Assembly: GCA_029237695.1 (NCBI GenBank)
Contig: CM055271.1
Coordinates: 34,220,462-34,284,461 of the forward strand
Source: Conchocele bisecta
Taxonomy: Eukaryota; Mollusca; Bivalvia; Lucinida; Thyasiridae
Reading direction: 5' to 3'
DNA length: 64,000 nt
The notes beneath the pieces are model-generated. The model searched no databases. It was not told the origin of the DNA and saw nothing but the letters and a program-made list of their open reading frames with translations. The position numbers were made by a program, and so were the translations under genes. This document shows, one piece after another, positions 35,367 to 45,297 of this stretch (its first letter is position 1; every line of letters starts with the position of its first letter).

Positions 35367-35590
35367 GTCTCCAAGGAGAATGAAAGGCGAAGGCAGTTGA
35401 GAAACAAGTTTATCAAGTTCTGCTTTTAACAGAACTACAGATGGTGGAATGTAAACACATTGTTCATAATAATTTTACAGTCTGACTGCATTTAAACATA
35501 CCTTTATTGGACGACCAATTGTAGAAATATCAATCAGTGGTTGTAGAACCAGATTGTTGTAAACTTCATTAAGGTAGAAGAATGTCTGGT

Positions 35591-36580
35591 ATTCGACCCA
35601 TATACAAAGCATGACATAAATTCAGCATAATAGATGATAAACTATGCTCAGATTCAAATGCAATGAGTATGCACCAATTCAAAAGGTATTTGATGATTCT
35701 GTGTCAATCGTTCACATATAATGTTCTCTTACCTCATGTTGATAAAATGTCAAAATGGCGAACACGTGTAAAATTCAACAAGGGATGCAACTCCTGATAA
35801 CCTTGCACATTTGTGATACATATATATTCATATTATTATATGAATATTCGTTCAACGATAAATGCGTAGTAGCCTTAGTGAACATATATCCATTTAATTA
35901 AACATACTACAGCTATTTGAATTAGGTCCCATTTTGGGACACCCTGTAGGAAAACTGTTTGCATCAATGTCACTTCTAGAAGATGAGAATGAGAATATGT
36001 ATTTCTTTATCGGTCATTTTTAATTTTGGCGGCCATCTTGGATTTACGGTGAAAACCTTTCCCACTTATATCACAAAATGTACACTATCCTTGTTGATAC
36101 GCTCCTCCACTGTTGGGGACAGTGCAATTTGGTAAAGTATTCATGTTACGCGCATATTGCATTGCTTAAACAATGTCACGTGACGCAACCGAATGGCGTC
36201 AGTGTAGTGACGCAAGGTAAAACACATCCGAATTCATGTAAACAACTGCATCATCGCTATTGCGAAGTTTCCCTGTATAACACGTTAGCTGATAAATAAA
36301 CTACCCAGTTTGTGTCTTTTGATATCAAGTCTGTCAGGTTTTGCACGAAAACGGCCAGAATTCTTCGGCGAGCATCAATATCCCACAGGTTGAAGTAACG
36401 GGCCATGGTCTATACATACATTAATATACCCAAACGTATCAATACATGAAAGTGAAACATAACGTGTAATAGGAGGGAGTAAATAGCTATAATTTTGCTT
36501 TTCACTTATGGATGCTTTTTGGTATATTTAATGTATTTGTAGACCATGGTCCGTTACTTCAACCTGTACATACACGTGTT
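35591..36580. other. Intergenic, one CAAGATGGCCGCC-type motif
   Basis: GGCGGCCATCTTGGATTTA at about 36028 matches the motif array of the fold-back element (compare 5149), so a relic of that family may be present. No gene is recognised. GGTCCATGG-type words surround ACTTCAACCTG at about 36392 and 36550 as an inverted pair. Confidence 0.4.
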
Positions 36581-36584
36581 ATAT

Positions 36585-36640
36585 AGCCGTGCCTGATAGA
36601 CGTGATATCAAAATACCACGAGCCTGATATTCTGTACTTG
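36585..36640 (+). repeat. Family L repeat fragment
   Basis: GCCGTGCCTGATAGACGTGA, TATCAAAATACCACGAGCCT and a TATTCTGTA end, similar to 25283-25345. Confidence 0.45.
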
Positions 36641-36704
36641 TAGATATGTTTGGCTGTGACGGTAGAAATGGGGCTTATGTTCAATGCGACCAGTGTAAAT
36701 CCAG

Positions 36705-36840
36705 ACGTATGGAACGCCACATCTACAGAAACTCAAATAATTAATGCTAGCTCTTAGCAATTAGAGCAAGCATTAACTATTTAGAACTAAAATTGAATAT
36801 TTAGAGCTACTATTAATTATTTAGAGTTAGCTTCAATCTG
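36705..36840. mobile_element. Family H MITE, degraded
   Basis: GTATGGAACGCCACATCTAC is followed by AAACTCAAATAATTAATG and several TTTAGAGCTA-type words. The intact form is at 38677-38805. The right terminus is lost. Confidence 0.55.
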
Positions 36841-36899
36841 ATAACGGTAATATGTACTGTATTGTTCGCCATTCCGTCACTAAGACAATTACCATACAC

Positions 36900-36994
36900 T
36901 TAAAGGTACATGCCCACTCAATAGATAAACATTCATTCACCATTAACCCACGTATTGAACAGTTTGTGCCTACTGAGTGGGCATGTACCTTTAA
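36900..36994. mobile_element. Minimal family D MITE (95 bp)
   Basis: Little more than the two termini (TTAAAGGTACATGCCCACTC and its inverse). The right TTAA (36991-36994) is also the left TTAA of the next copy. Confidence 0.65.
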
Positions 36995-37235
36995 AGGTAC
37001 ATGCCCACTCAGTAGGCACCAACTGTTCTTTATATCAGGGAAAAATAAACATTCATTCACCCTTACCCCACGTATTGATTGGCATTATTATACATTTTAT
37101 GTCAGACGTAAATCTTCACACTGATATCAGGGGCGATAACCGTTTTTCCTTATAATGTTAACGGACATTACTATTTATTATCTGTATTTTTCTTTCGATG
37201 TGCTATGATCATACTTTATAATCTGTCGAAAATAT
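36991..37235. mobile_element. Family D MITE, 5' part
   Basis: It starts at the TTAA shared with the previous copy. It follows the family (ATCAGGGGCGATAACCG, CTTTATAATCTGTCGAAAA) and then breaks off before the right terminus. Confidence 0.65.
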
Positions 37236-37614
37236 TATTTTTGCAGCCATTTTGGCTGTGATAATGTAATAAATTCAAAATGGTTGTGATAATGTAATAC
37301 ATTCAGTATGCTGTGATAATGTAATAAATTCAGTATGATAATTCAAATATATGCAGTCGTTAGTTCTATATGAAATAATACATTTCTGGATTACTCCCTC
37401 AAAGCATACTTTGCTAGAAAAATATACTTTGCAATGTTGGTGAAACAGGCTACAGGACAGGCATAGTTTCCTAGTCACGGGCACAAATGAGGCTGTGAGT
37501 AGAGAAATGGGGCTTATATGTGGATCCAGTGTAGCTCCTCATCTTGTGTCACACTCATGTAGCCGAAATCTTGATTGCTTGTCATTGATGGAATGGGGAA
37601 CAGTGAAGATCCTT

Positions 37615-37700
37615 ATAAGGCTGTGCGGACGCACAGCATGATCGGGATCTACACTAGTCGCCACTCCCATAAGCACCAGTTATCCAGTCACAGCCACTAT
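37615..37700 (-). repeat. Family E hairpin-core repeat
   Basis: GGCTGTGCGGACGCACAGCA core, then GTCGCCACTCCCATAAGCAC and CCAGTCACAGCCA. Confidence 0.5.
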
Positions 37701-37933
37701 GGATCCAGCTATGGATTTACCTCGTTGTTTCATTGCCGTTTATCGCCGATCATATTTTTTTAAATAACATTATATAGATCGATTGTTCACGAAAGCTGTG
37801 CAAAGGTGGATACACATACCAAAAATGGTTGTAAACGTCAGATGCCATCTATGAACAACCACTGTGGGTCATTTTCTCAGCATTTTTCCGATATCTGTAG
37901 ACAATTGTCGGTAGGTAAGACCTCGAAAATGGA

Positions 37934-38196
37934 TTATCCCGTCAACACAGTGCGTATGTGCCGTGAAACACGGTGCCGTGAAACATTTTTGATATCCAGT
38001 CAATACTATTTTTGCATTTTACAGCTATTTGTAGGTGTTGACGGGATACATAGAATAGTAGGTTAGTGCCGTGAATGGGAAAAAATATCTGGCGCGGCAC
38101 GGAAACGGGATGTACTCGGCATAGCCTTGCCCATCCCGTTTCCTAAGCCTTGCCAGATATTTTTCCCATTCACGGCACTGACCTACTATTCTCTAT
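37934..38196. mobile_element. Composite MITE B+A, intact
   Basis: Unit B runs from TTATCCCGTCAACACAGTGC to GGTGTTGACGGGATA. Unit A follows (GAATAGTAGGTTAGTGCCGT, palindrome, CTACTATTCTCTAT). One of the cleanest copies of the B-A arrangement. Confidence 0.75.
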
Positions 38197-38202
38197 CACA
38201 CA

Positions 38203-38335
38203 TACCAGAGGGCATGTGGATTTCATGTGGTCTTTTTTTAACATAACTGTCGGCCTGGAACAAAATGCGACAATGGAGGGCGGTAACGCATTTCCGTGCC
38301 AGTATGCCACATTACAAGTACTTACTATATTCTAA
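38203..38335 (+). pseudogene. Immunoglobulin-like exon fragment
   Basis: The plus-strand frame reads FNITVGLEQNATMEGGNAF followed by PCQYATLQ. This is the A'-B-C strand pattern of Ig domains (variable strand, E/D-G-G, then x-F-x-C). No tryptophan or second cysteine follows before the stop near 38335, and a MITE ends just upstream at 38196. It looks like a stranded fragment of an Ig-domain gene. Confidence 0.35.
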
Positions 38336-38378
38336 GGAGGAGAACTAAATCTATATAGAAGTCATTTTGTCATAATAC

Positions 38379-38384
38379 TTTATT
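38379..38384 (-). promoter_or_regulatory. Likely poly(A) signal of glycine-rich gene 2
   Basis: AATAAA on the minus strand in a context (ACATCAATAAAGTATTATG) resembling the signal of the paralogous last exons. It is separated from the last exon (39003-39156) by two MITEs. Confidence 0.45.
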
Positions 38385-38676
38385 GATGTAATACAAACAA
38401 GTACCGTACACGCCCGACCAGTGTAATAAATAGGTATTCTAACGATTATCAGCACGAATAACTTTCCTTAGAACAATGACCTGGTAATTGTTCGTGTTAG
38501 AATTGGCGGAATCTGTCAGTTTGACGCCAGGTTGCTTAGTATAAACTAATTAAGTTTAATTTAAACTAAGCAACGTGTCGTCAAACCGAAAAACTCTGCA
38601 AATTATAACGTCAGTGAGGCCATGGAAGTTTTTCTACGGAAAGTTAATCGTGAAATACTAAGTTCGATGTCTGATC

Positions 38677-38805
38677 TATATGGAACGCCAAATCTACATA
38701 AACTCAAATAATTAATATGAAAAGCTCTAAATATGTAATGCTAGCTCTAATTATATAGAGCTAGCAATACTTATTTGGGTGTATGTAGATTTGGCGTTCC
38801 ATATA
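38677..38805. mobile_element. Family H MITE, intact
   Basis: 129 bp. TATATGGAACGCCAAATCTA at the left is inverted at the right end (TAGATTTGGCGTTCCATATA). The centre is AT-rich with AGAGCTAGC palindromes. Confidence 0.7.
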
Positions 38806-38806
38806 A

Positions 38807-38993
38807 CAGAGCTCCAGTTAAGGTGCGCAATTTGGAGGTAAATTTCTTATTTCTCCATCAAAAATGGCAAGTTGGGAGTGCTTTAGAATCGGCTCAATAA
38901 GACGATTCTAAAGGACTACCAACTTGTCATTTTTGATGAAGAAATACAAAAATTTCACCACAAGTGGGTCAAATTACCTTAACTGGAGCTCTG
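38807..38993. mobile_element. Palindromic MITE (family I)
   Basis: 187 bp. CAGAGCTCCAGTTAAGGT at the left and its inverse at the right. Arms continue with a CATCAAAAATG(G/A)CAAGTTGG block, and the centre is TTTAGAATCG / CGATTCTAAA. Confidence 0.7.
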
Positions 38994-39002
38994 ATATAAT
39001 CC

Positions 39003-39156
39003 CTAAGTTTCAACCAATTGATACACCCAGACTACATGTATACTGAGTGCATAGAGAAGTGCGGACATTTTGTTGATAGGCGTGGTTAAATTCTGGACTT
39101 GCGCAGTAGCTAGTTTGGATCCGCATATCGTCACCAGACGTTCATCATAAATTACC
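39003..39156 (-). other. Last exon (mostly 3' UTR) of glycine-rich gene 2
   Basis: A CTTTGCAG acceptor is followed by GGTAATTTATGATG. It is a more diverged relative of the exons at 6010-6151 and 31541-31679. The first dozen bases are best conserved, including the TAA that ends the protein when joined to the 93-bp exon. Confidence 0.5.
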
Positions 39157-41582
39157 CTGCAAAGAAATAAACACGAAAAGCATAATATATATCGATATCC
39201 TGTCAATACGACCTAATCACTGCGTATGAATATGTGCGGTGGCTAGGGTTATTACTTTGCATTTTAAGGCCATTTGTAGTGTGGACGGAATAAATAGAAT
39301 AGTAGGTTAGCGCCGTGAATGTGAAAAAATATCTGGCGCGGCACAGCAACGGGATGGGCGAGGCTCAATATGTGCTCGGCAGAGCCTCGCCCATCCCGTT
39401 TCCTAAGCCTTGCCAGATATTTTTTCCCATTTACGGCACTAACCTGCGGAGCCTTATAAGGGACATGAGAAGAGAAACAAATGTTCTGACAAATGTTATT
39501 ATTTCGTTCTAACGAATTATAACGCATTCCAATTCGTTCTGTCACATTCCAATTCGTTCTAACGATTTCTATTATTTCCTTATAACGAATTCCAATTCGC
39601 TCTAATGAATTATAATTCATTCTAACGCATTCCAATTCGTTCTAACGCATTCCATTTCGTTCTAACGCATTCAATTATTGCGTTCCAGCGCATTCAAATT
39701 CGTTCGAACGATTTCAATTATTTCGTTCTAGCGAATTCGAATTCGTGCAATTCGTTATAACGCATTGCAATTCACAACTCGTACAATAACGCTACTTAAA
39801 TTCGAGCCGGAACTGTAAATAGCTAGAAACATGATGGATTTTTCATTGATGGAACGGCGATCAGTGCAGGTCTTGATCAGACTGTGCGGATGCACAGGCT
39901 GATTTGGATCTATACACTGGTCGCAAAACTCACAAGCCCCATTTCGCCAGTCACAACCATAGATGACGTTTCCAATCGCCGACATTGTTGATATCAGTTC
40001 AGTTGCTGACGTACACTATACACAAAGTGTGACCCTACATTCGAGAATGATGTAGTCACTTTGGTACATGCAGCTTCAACGACTACATGTATTAATGTCA
40101 ACAAGATTGTGTTAGACAATTTACATCAGTCAATGTATTGTTTTCCATGCCTGTATACAAATTGTATTATTATTGTACAGGAACTTTAGCACTAATTGTA
40201 CAGTGAGACATCCTGGTCTCACGGCACCAAAATAACTGCATATAACATAAGTACGTAATATGCTATGTTCTCCACTTACCGGTAAGAGATGAGTTGACGA
40301 GGATGATCTGGTCGTTAGAAGAGCTGCCGGTCAATAAAGGCAGAAGACACACCAGGAGGAGCAGGGGCAGGACTGAAACACGCACGTCCACAGTTGAGCA
40401 AAGACATGTAACGTGATCATATTGTAACACTTGTATCTGATTATTATGTGATGACATAAATAAATTTGAGGTCAATGAATGGGCAGGGCGTATACACAGA
40501 GCACCGCATTTGAAACATATGAAAAAACTAACGTTATAAATTGTAGCAGTATCTATAATGAACCGAATACACTATGGCCAGAATCAACTTTGTTCAGGTA
40601 ACGAGCGTTTTATTGACCGAATAAGTACTGACTGATGACATATTACTGTATCAGGCATTGACCTGATACGAATATCCGGGTTACAACAAATTGACATTTC
40701 ATTGGTCGAACGGCGACACATGACGTTACCGAATTACGTCAGTGGAATGACGTCACGGAAAGAAGTTCGCGTAATTTTCTACGAAAACAACGTCATAATA
40801 GCGCATTATGAAGCCAAAAACGTTACTTGATCAATAGAATACCATGCTAGTGTATTTTTATATCAGTTTTACCCGGTTCGTCTCGGAAACGGTAGAAATC
40901 CGTCGGCAAGACTTGGAATTCTTACGCGTTTCCTAGCCTTGCCTGATAAACTTGATATCATCAAAAGACACTAGCTTGATATGCTCTATGTTCTCAACCT
41001 GCATTAACAATGATATGCGATTTCAAGGCTACATTCAATGAGCTTCCAAATTGATTGAAAGACGTCTACACGAAGTGAAAGCGGTGTAATAAAGAAACGT
41101 AAACAAGTCAGTGTTCCTTCCAACAAACACACCAAACAACATTACAGTTGCACATTTCAAAATGCAACCGGACATAGATGACAGACATTGTAAAGGCGGA
41201 TGAGATCGATTAAATAGGTTAAATTGTTAAGCATGTTAATTAGTCTTAAGAACTTCTACAAAATTCAAATGGTCCGTCACTTACTTGCTCCTAAACCCAT
41301 TCCGCCCGACTGTTGTGGAGCAGCAGGCATTGGGACGTAGGCCACCTTTCCGCCGCCCATTCCACCGTATGACCCCATTCCGCCGTACGACCCGATTCCA
41401 TATGAGCCCATTCCGCCTCCGATTGACCCCATGCCACCAATGGACCCCATGCCGCCATATGACCCCATCCCGCCGCCGAAGCTGCCCCCGAATCCGCCCC
41501 ATCCGTTGTTGTTGAATTCGTCGGCAATGGCCAAGCCGAGAACGGCGGCGAGGGCGAGGGAGGAGAAAAGTGCGATCTTCAT
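39152..41582 (-). CDS. Secreted glycine-rich protein 2 (131 aa, three coding exons)
   Basis: Coding exon A (41582-41285) has its ATG seven bases after a TTCCAG acceptor (exon from 41589). It encodes a signal peptide of about 20 residues, then DEFNNNGWGGFGG and GGM/GSY/GSI repeats. Compared with gene 1 it lacks one NNNGWGD unit and has extra Gly-Met repeats. Exon B (40372-40280, 93 bp) joins in frame and encodes LPLLLLVCLLPLL and the S/N-rich tail. The last exon begins at 39156 and supplies the junction-made stop, TAA at 39154-39152. The TATA box and non-coding first exon lie near 44200, so intron 1 is about 2.6 kb and holds MITEs. Function is inferred only from composition: a secreted structural or matrix protein. 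An alternative last exon at 31541-31679 is possible. Confidence 0.7.
39191..39447. mobile_element. Composite MITE B+A, diverged
   Basis: A degraded unit B (ATATCCTGTCAATACGACC, ending GGACGGAATAAATAG), then unit A with both arms and a slightly longer centre (extra GAGGCTCAATATGTGCTCGG). Located in intron 3 of gene 2. Confidence 0.65.
39489..39775. repeat. Degenerate tandem repeat of AATTCGTTCTAACG type
   Basis: About 290 bp built from variants of CATTCCAATTCGTTCTAACG with a period near 18-21 bp. Many copies contain the palindromic AATT. Non-coding, within the intron of gene 2. Confidence 0.7.
39830..39965 (-). repeat. Family E hairpin-core repeat
   Basis: GATCAGACTGTGCGGATGCA then CAGGCTGATTTGG, followed by GTCGCAAAACTCACAAGCCC and CCAGTCACAACCA. 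One of the best copies. Confidence 0.65.
40640..40990 (+). repeat. Family L repeat, longest copy
   Basis: It begins near TGACCTGATACGAATATCCG and ends with ACGCGTTTCCTAGCCTTGCC, then TATGCTCTATG. Its left part recurs at 14580-14640 and its right part at 25283 and 36585. Non-coding; lies in intron 2 of gene 2. Confidence 0.5.
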
Positions 41583-41589
41583 GGCGAAT

Positions 41590-43177
41590 CTGGAACACAA
41601 CATGTTGCTATAGGGAACGAGGGCGAGCGATCGGAATATGTAGCACATGCGATATATGGAATATCGGACTACCGTTAACAGCGTGTGGTATCACGTTATG
41701 TTCATATTGCATGCCATCATGTTTTAGATAAGAAACTTGATTGCTACCCCGCTCCATACCTTCTCGCGATGGTAGCAATGTAACCCCATTACTTTAATGT
41801 AACACATGGAAGAGTGACTTTTGCAATCAGTTATCTGGCGTGTTTGATATGTTAGCGATATAAAACTGGCAAAGCTGTGTCAATTATTAATAAAGAACAT
41901 ACACATACAGAAATTGGTTATTTTACCGTGTCAATGTGTTTATCTGATATTTACATGTATATCTTGTAAAGTTGAAAGCTTCATTTCGTTCTGTTGAACG
42001 TTGAACAATAACAAGAGAAAAGATGGCTTCCATGGGAAAATGATTTCCCTGTTCTATTATTTTTGGCAATTTACTAATTCTATACCAACGATTATTTGTT
42101 TAAGTGTATAAATATATACAGTTTAATAAATTTTGAACAGGTTTGGGTATGCACTTCGGTTGTTCACATTTTTGAATGGGTCAAATTGTAGCCGTAGATA
42201 ACATATCGGAGGCGAATTATTGTAGCTAGTTTTACATGGGTTTACAGTGGATTTTCTTTAATATATTTCTAACCGGATTTTTAGCGCAGCAAAATACGGA
42301 ACATATTCCCCTTTATTGTTTGTTTTAATCTCACATTTCTGTCGGTTGCCTTCAATGTAACTAAATATCTAGAGCAATTGAGCGCAGGAAATAAAAGTGC
42401 TCGATTATTCATGAAAGTTAGTATAAGTTGGTGTAAGTAAAGCATTATAGCACCCATAAAATACACCTGGGGACTGTTTCACTAAACTTCGAACGACTAA
42501 AATATTCGTAAGTGCACATTTAGGATCGATTAATATTTCAATTGATGCATTTACACTTATTGAGCATAGGCTGCATATGCAGCCTATGCTCAATAAATGT
42601 AAATCCAATAATTGTTTGCAAGAAAACAGTGCTAATGTGATATTTACAGACTCTCATAATGTTGCACTTACGAACATTTTAGTCGTACTAAGTTTAGTGA
42701 AACGACCCCCAGTCATCGTTTCGGTACGCTACATATCAACATATGTTCAATTGTTAGGAATATTTTAAAGAAATTTTACTATAAGAGATTGCCATGATAT
42801 TACGTCACGTCAGAAAGTGTAGATCTCATACACTGGTTAATACGATATAGAGTTCATTTATTAAGTAAATTTATTAAGCACATTTATTGCATAAAATGGG
42901 CTTTGACAGTGTATTAACACGGTGTAATAAAACTCATAATACACTAGTGTAATAAATATGCAAATTAGCTCGATACATACAACAAGTTTGGTTACCAGTA
43001 CAGTATCAATGTATGAAATCAGTAAAATCGTTTAATAAATAGCATTCATCATCACTCATGTAAGGCCTCAGTTTATTCCCTAAATATTCGTCAATTGTAT
43101 CTGTGATTGATTGTGATAGGAAATTTGTTTTTCGCATTAAAACCAATATTTCATGGAATGTAATCTTTTTTTTTTTA
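41590..43177. other. Intron 1 of glycine-rich gene 2, left part
   Basis: No other gene is supported. A short hairpin around 42563-42595 has TGAGCATAGGCTGCATATGC as its centre (reads the same on both strands). ACGACTAAAATATTCGTA and its inverse flank it at about 42493 and 42670, so a small inverted-repeat element of about 240 bp (42468-42710) is likely. Confidence 0.45.
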
Positions 43178-43292
43178 CCTAGGTGACATTTTCGTTATTG
43201 ATGAAAAAGTACTTACATACAAGTAGTTTTTAGAATTAATGCCGAAAGTACGTCGGCAACCGAAATTGGAACAGACACAGTTCAACTGACTC

Positions 43293-43556
43293 ATAGAGAA
43301 TAGTAGGTTAGTGCCGTGAATGGGAAAAAATATCTGGCAAGGCTCAGGAAACGGGATGGGCGAGGCTCTGCCGAGCACATCCCGTTTCCGTGCCGCGCCA
43401 GATATTTTTTCCCATTCACGGCACTAACCTACTATTCTATTTATCCCGTCAACACCTAAAAATAACTTTAAAATGCAAAAACAGTATTGACTGGATATCA
43501 AAAATGTTTCACGGCACTGTGTTTCACGGCACATACGCACTGTGTTGACGGGATAA
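43293..43556. mobile_element. Composite MITE A+B, intact
   Basis: Palindromic unit A (arms GTGCCGTGAATGGGAAAAAA), then unit B ending GTGTTGACGGGATAA. Located in intron 1 of gene 2. Confidence 0.75.
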
Positions 43557-43630
43557 AACTATTTATTGCTTCCATCAAGAAAATGGTTCAATCATACAAT
43601 TTAACCGCGAACTACTTAATTACTGTTTGT

Positions 43631-44096
43631 TCCACGTTTTGCTGCCGACGAACGTTTGACTATTAATTAAATTGAATGTAAATCATTTAAATGTAACGGT
43701 ACCTTTTCATCAATAACAAAAAAGTCACCCTCTCCAACTTTTTTACTTTGATGGAATTTATTACGAAAAAAATATTTTTCCATGGGAATTTAACATGAGG
43801 GCTAAAAATACATGTAGATGTTTTAAATAATTTTTGAATTTGTGGACCACTTTTCAAAATCTAACTGTTTTCTTAGCTACATCGCTTCCAAGCTTAGGTT
43901 TCGGAGTCCATTGCCAAAATGTTTCGTTTTTCGACCCTCACTGTCACTCCCCACCTCCTTTTTGCCCCATGTTATTTTTTTGTTTTTTGCAATAAGATCA
44001 ATATTTGACGGAATTCTAAGAGGGTGACATTTTTGTATTGTTGAAAAAGTACTTACTTTTAAATAGCCAAAAGTTCGTCGGCAACAAAACGTGGAA
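43631..44096. mobile_element. Inverted-repeat element with a family F core
   Basis: Termini CCACGTTTTGCTGCCGACGA and, inverted, TCGTCGGCAACAAAACGTGG. Inside, 43730-44000 matches the core of the family F MITEs (TTTCTTAG, GGTTTCGGAGTC, CCCCATGTTA). A separate half-copy of the terminus is at 43178-43260. Confidence 0.6.
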
Positions 44097-44150
44097 AATA
44101 ATTTATTTCTAACATGCTGTTATAAATAAAATTAAATCGTCTGTACTTAC

Positions 44151-44180
44151 TTGTGGAGTGAGCTGACAGTCCAAATATTC
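44151..44180 (-). other. Non-coding first exon of glycine-rich gene 2
   Basis: It ends at a GTAAGT donor (44150-44145), with GACTGTCAGCTCACTCCACA before it, similar to gene 1. The start is inferred from the TATA box. Confidence 0.55.
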
Positions 44181-44205
44181 TGTGGCCATTTCACTAAATT
44201 CGAGC

Positions 44206-44213
44206 CTTATATA
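44206..44213 (-). promoter_or_regulatory. TATA box of glycine-rich gene 2
   Basis: TATATAAG on the minus strand, about 30 bases before the inferred start, at the same relative place as in gene 1. Confidence 0.6.
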
Positions 44214-44309
44214 TACAAATGACATCTGGTTACATAACATTACAAACGTCCAAGCCCCCCAGTGACCCTATATGTCGACACACTAAATTGACCATACATC
44301 GTTTACGAC

Positions 44310-44390
44310 CAGCGGAGACCCGGATCAGCCTGCGCATCCGCGCAGTCTGATCCGGGTCTATGCTGTTCGCTATTCAGTCACTGAAGTAGA
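44310..44390 (-). repeat. Family E hairpin-core repeat, near-perfect hairpin
   Basis: GACCCGGATCAG at 44315 and CTGATCCGGGTC at about 44345 form a long stem with CTGCGC/GCGCAG next to an ATCC loop. The stem is interrupted only by one C/T position. Confidence 0.6.
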
Positions 44391-44984
44391 CGTGCTATCG
44401 TAAAAATCGCGGTTAGACCTAATCTGACGGTGGAACGGCAAAATGATCAGGTTCTACACTTATTGCAAACGTGATAAGATACCCTTTGTCATCTCGAGGA
44501 TTGCCTGTAGTTACCTGTTGTTATTGACCATAAATCGTACAACTTGTCCGTCCGTCTCGGGCCAAACCTGGTCCCCGCCCATACACCCATACGCCTGCTA
44601 ATCTCCGCACGTTCAGTAAAGTACGGTAAACTACTCGTAGAGTAAACGTTGATTGAGTGAGCTTTCAGCTGCAATCAGATTGTACCATAATCAGATTAAC
44701 ATTTCACAACATTGTTTGTTCAGACTGGGTGGTGATAACAGGGATTGGTACCTTTTCCTATAAGGCAACTCGTGTATTAAAATATTGCACTCATTCACGG
44801 CGCATGTCAGACACTCGGAAGTAAACTTCCGGGTAGACTGGTCAGTGTTACGTGCATCAATCTGGCTTGTTGATGACCGGTTATTTGGCTATCAACCAGT
44901 CTACGTTTGGTGCGGTATGGATCTAGCACCAGGTTATTCTAATTTCAGGGCTGAATATATTTTCCTCGATGTAGATATTCCGTT

Positions 44985-45110
44985 CTGATTCTGGGATTCC
45001 ACCTTCCTCCCTGCAGGTTAAATACGGGATCCAACCCGTTGGCCCGGCCTTAATCACCTTAGCTGTTGATAGGCCGTTAAACACCAATAAAAAAAAACTA
45101 AAAAAAAACA
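44985..45110 (+). mobile_element. SINE 3' tail
   Basis: GTTGATAGGCCGTTAAACAC, then CAATAAAAAAAAACTAAAAAAA. This GGCCGTTAAACACCAA ending with an A-rich tail is a common SINE end in mollusc genomes (recalled knowledge). The head of the element is not clear here. Confidence 0.55.
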
Positions 45111-45169
45111 ACCAGTCTATGGTTCATTGTCTACGGTTCAGGGAGCCGTTTAACTAAACATTCCTACGA

Positions 45170-45277
45170 CTAAAATATCTAAATAATTACAGATGGCATT
45201 GAATATTTAGAGCTAGAATTAAATATTTGGAGCTAGCATTAATTATTTGATTAATTGATTTGGCGTTCCATACTACA
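45170..45277. mobile_element. Family H MITE, degraded
   Basis: TTTAGAGCTAGAATTAAATA and GATTTGGCGTTCCATAC at the right end. The left terminus is lost. Confidence 0.5.
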
Positions 45278-45297
45278 AGCGTTGACAATATTGGAAT

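Larger units (their letters stand above)
33590..35590 (-). mobile_element. LINE fragment (endonuclease + reverse transcriptase), decayed
   Basis: On the minus strand, from right to left: C-terminal half of an AP endonuclease with LLGDLNGH and a DHLPL motif, a linker, then reverse transcriptase with PKPGKDHTDPSSYRLIAL, a FFDLENAYD block and the catalytic YVDD at 33812-33823. Several frameshifts and stops break the frame. Both the 5' and 3' ends of a full element are missing. The motif set fits a Jockey/I-type or similar APE LINE. The exact clade cannot be settled by eye. Confidence 0.8.
30490..44215. repeat. Segmental duplication, copy 2
   Basis: Counterpart of 1-10645, expanded by a LINE (33.6-35.6 kb) and many MITEs. 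It lacks the fold-back element and the family C element found in copy 1. It carries a family A+B MITE at 32671-32893 that copy 1 lacks. Confidence 0.78.
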
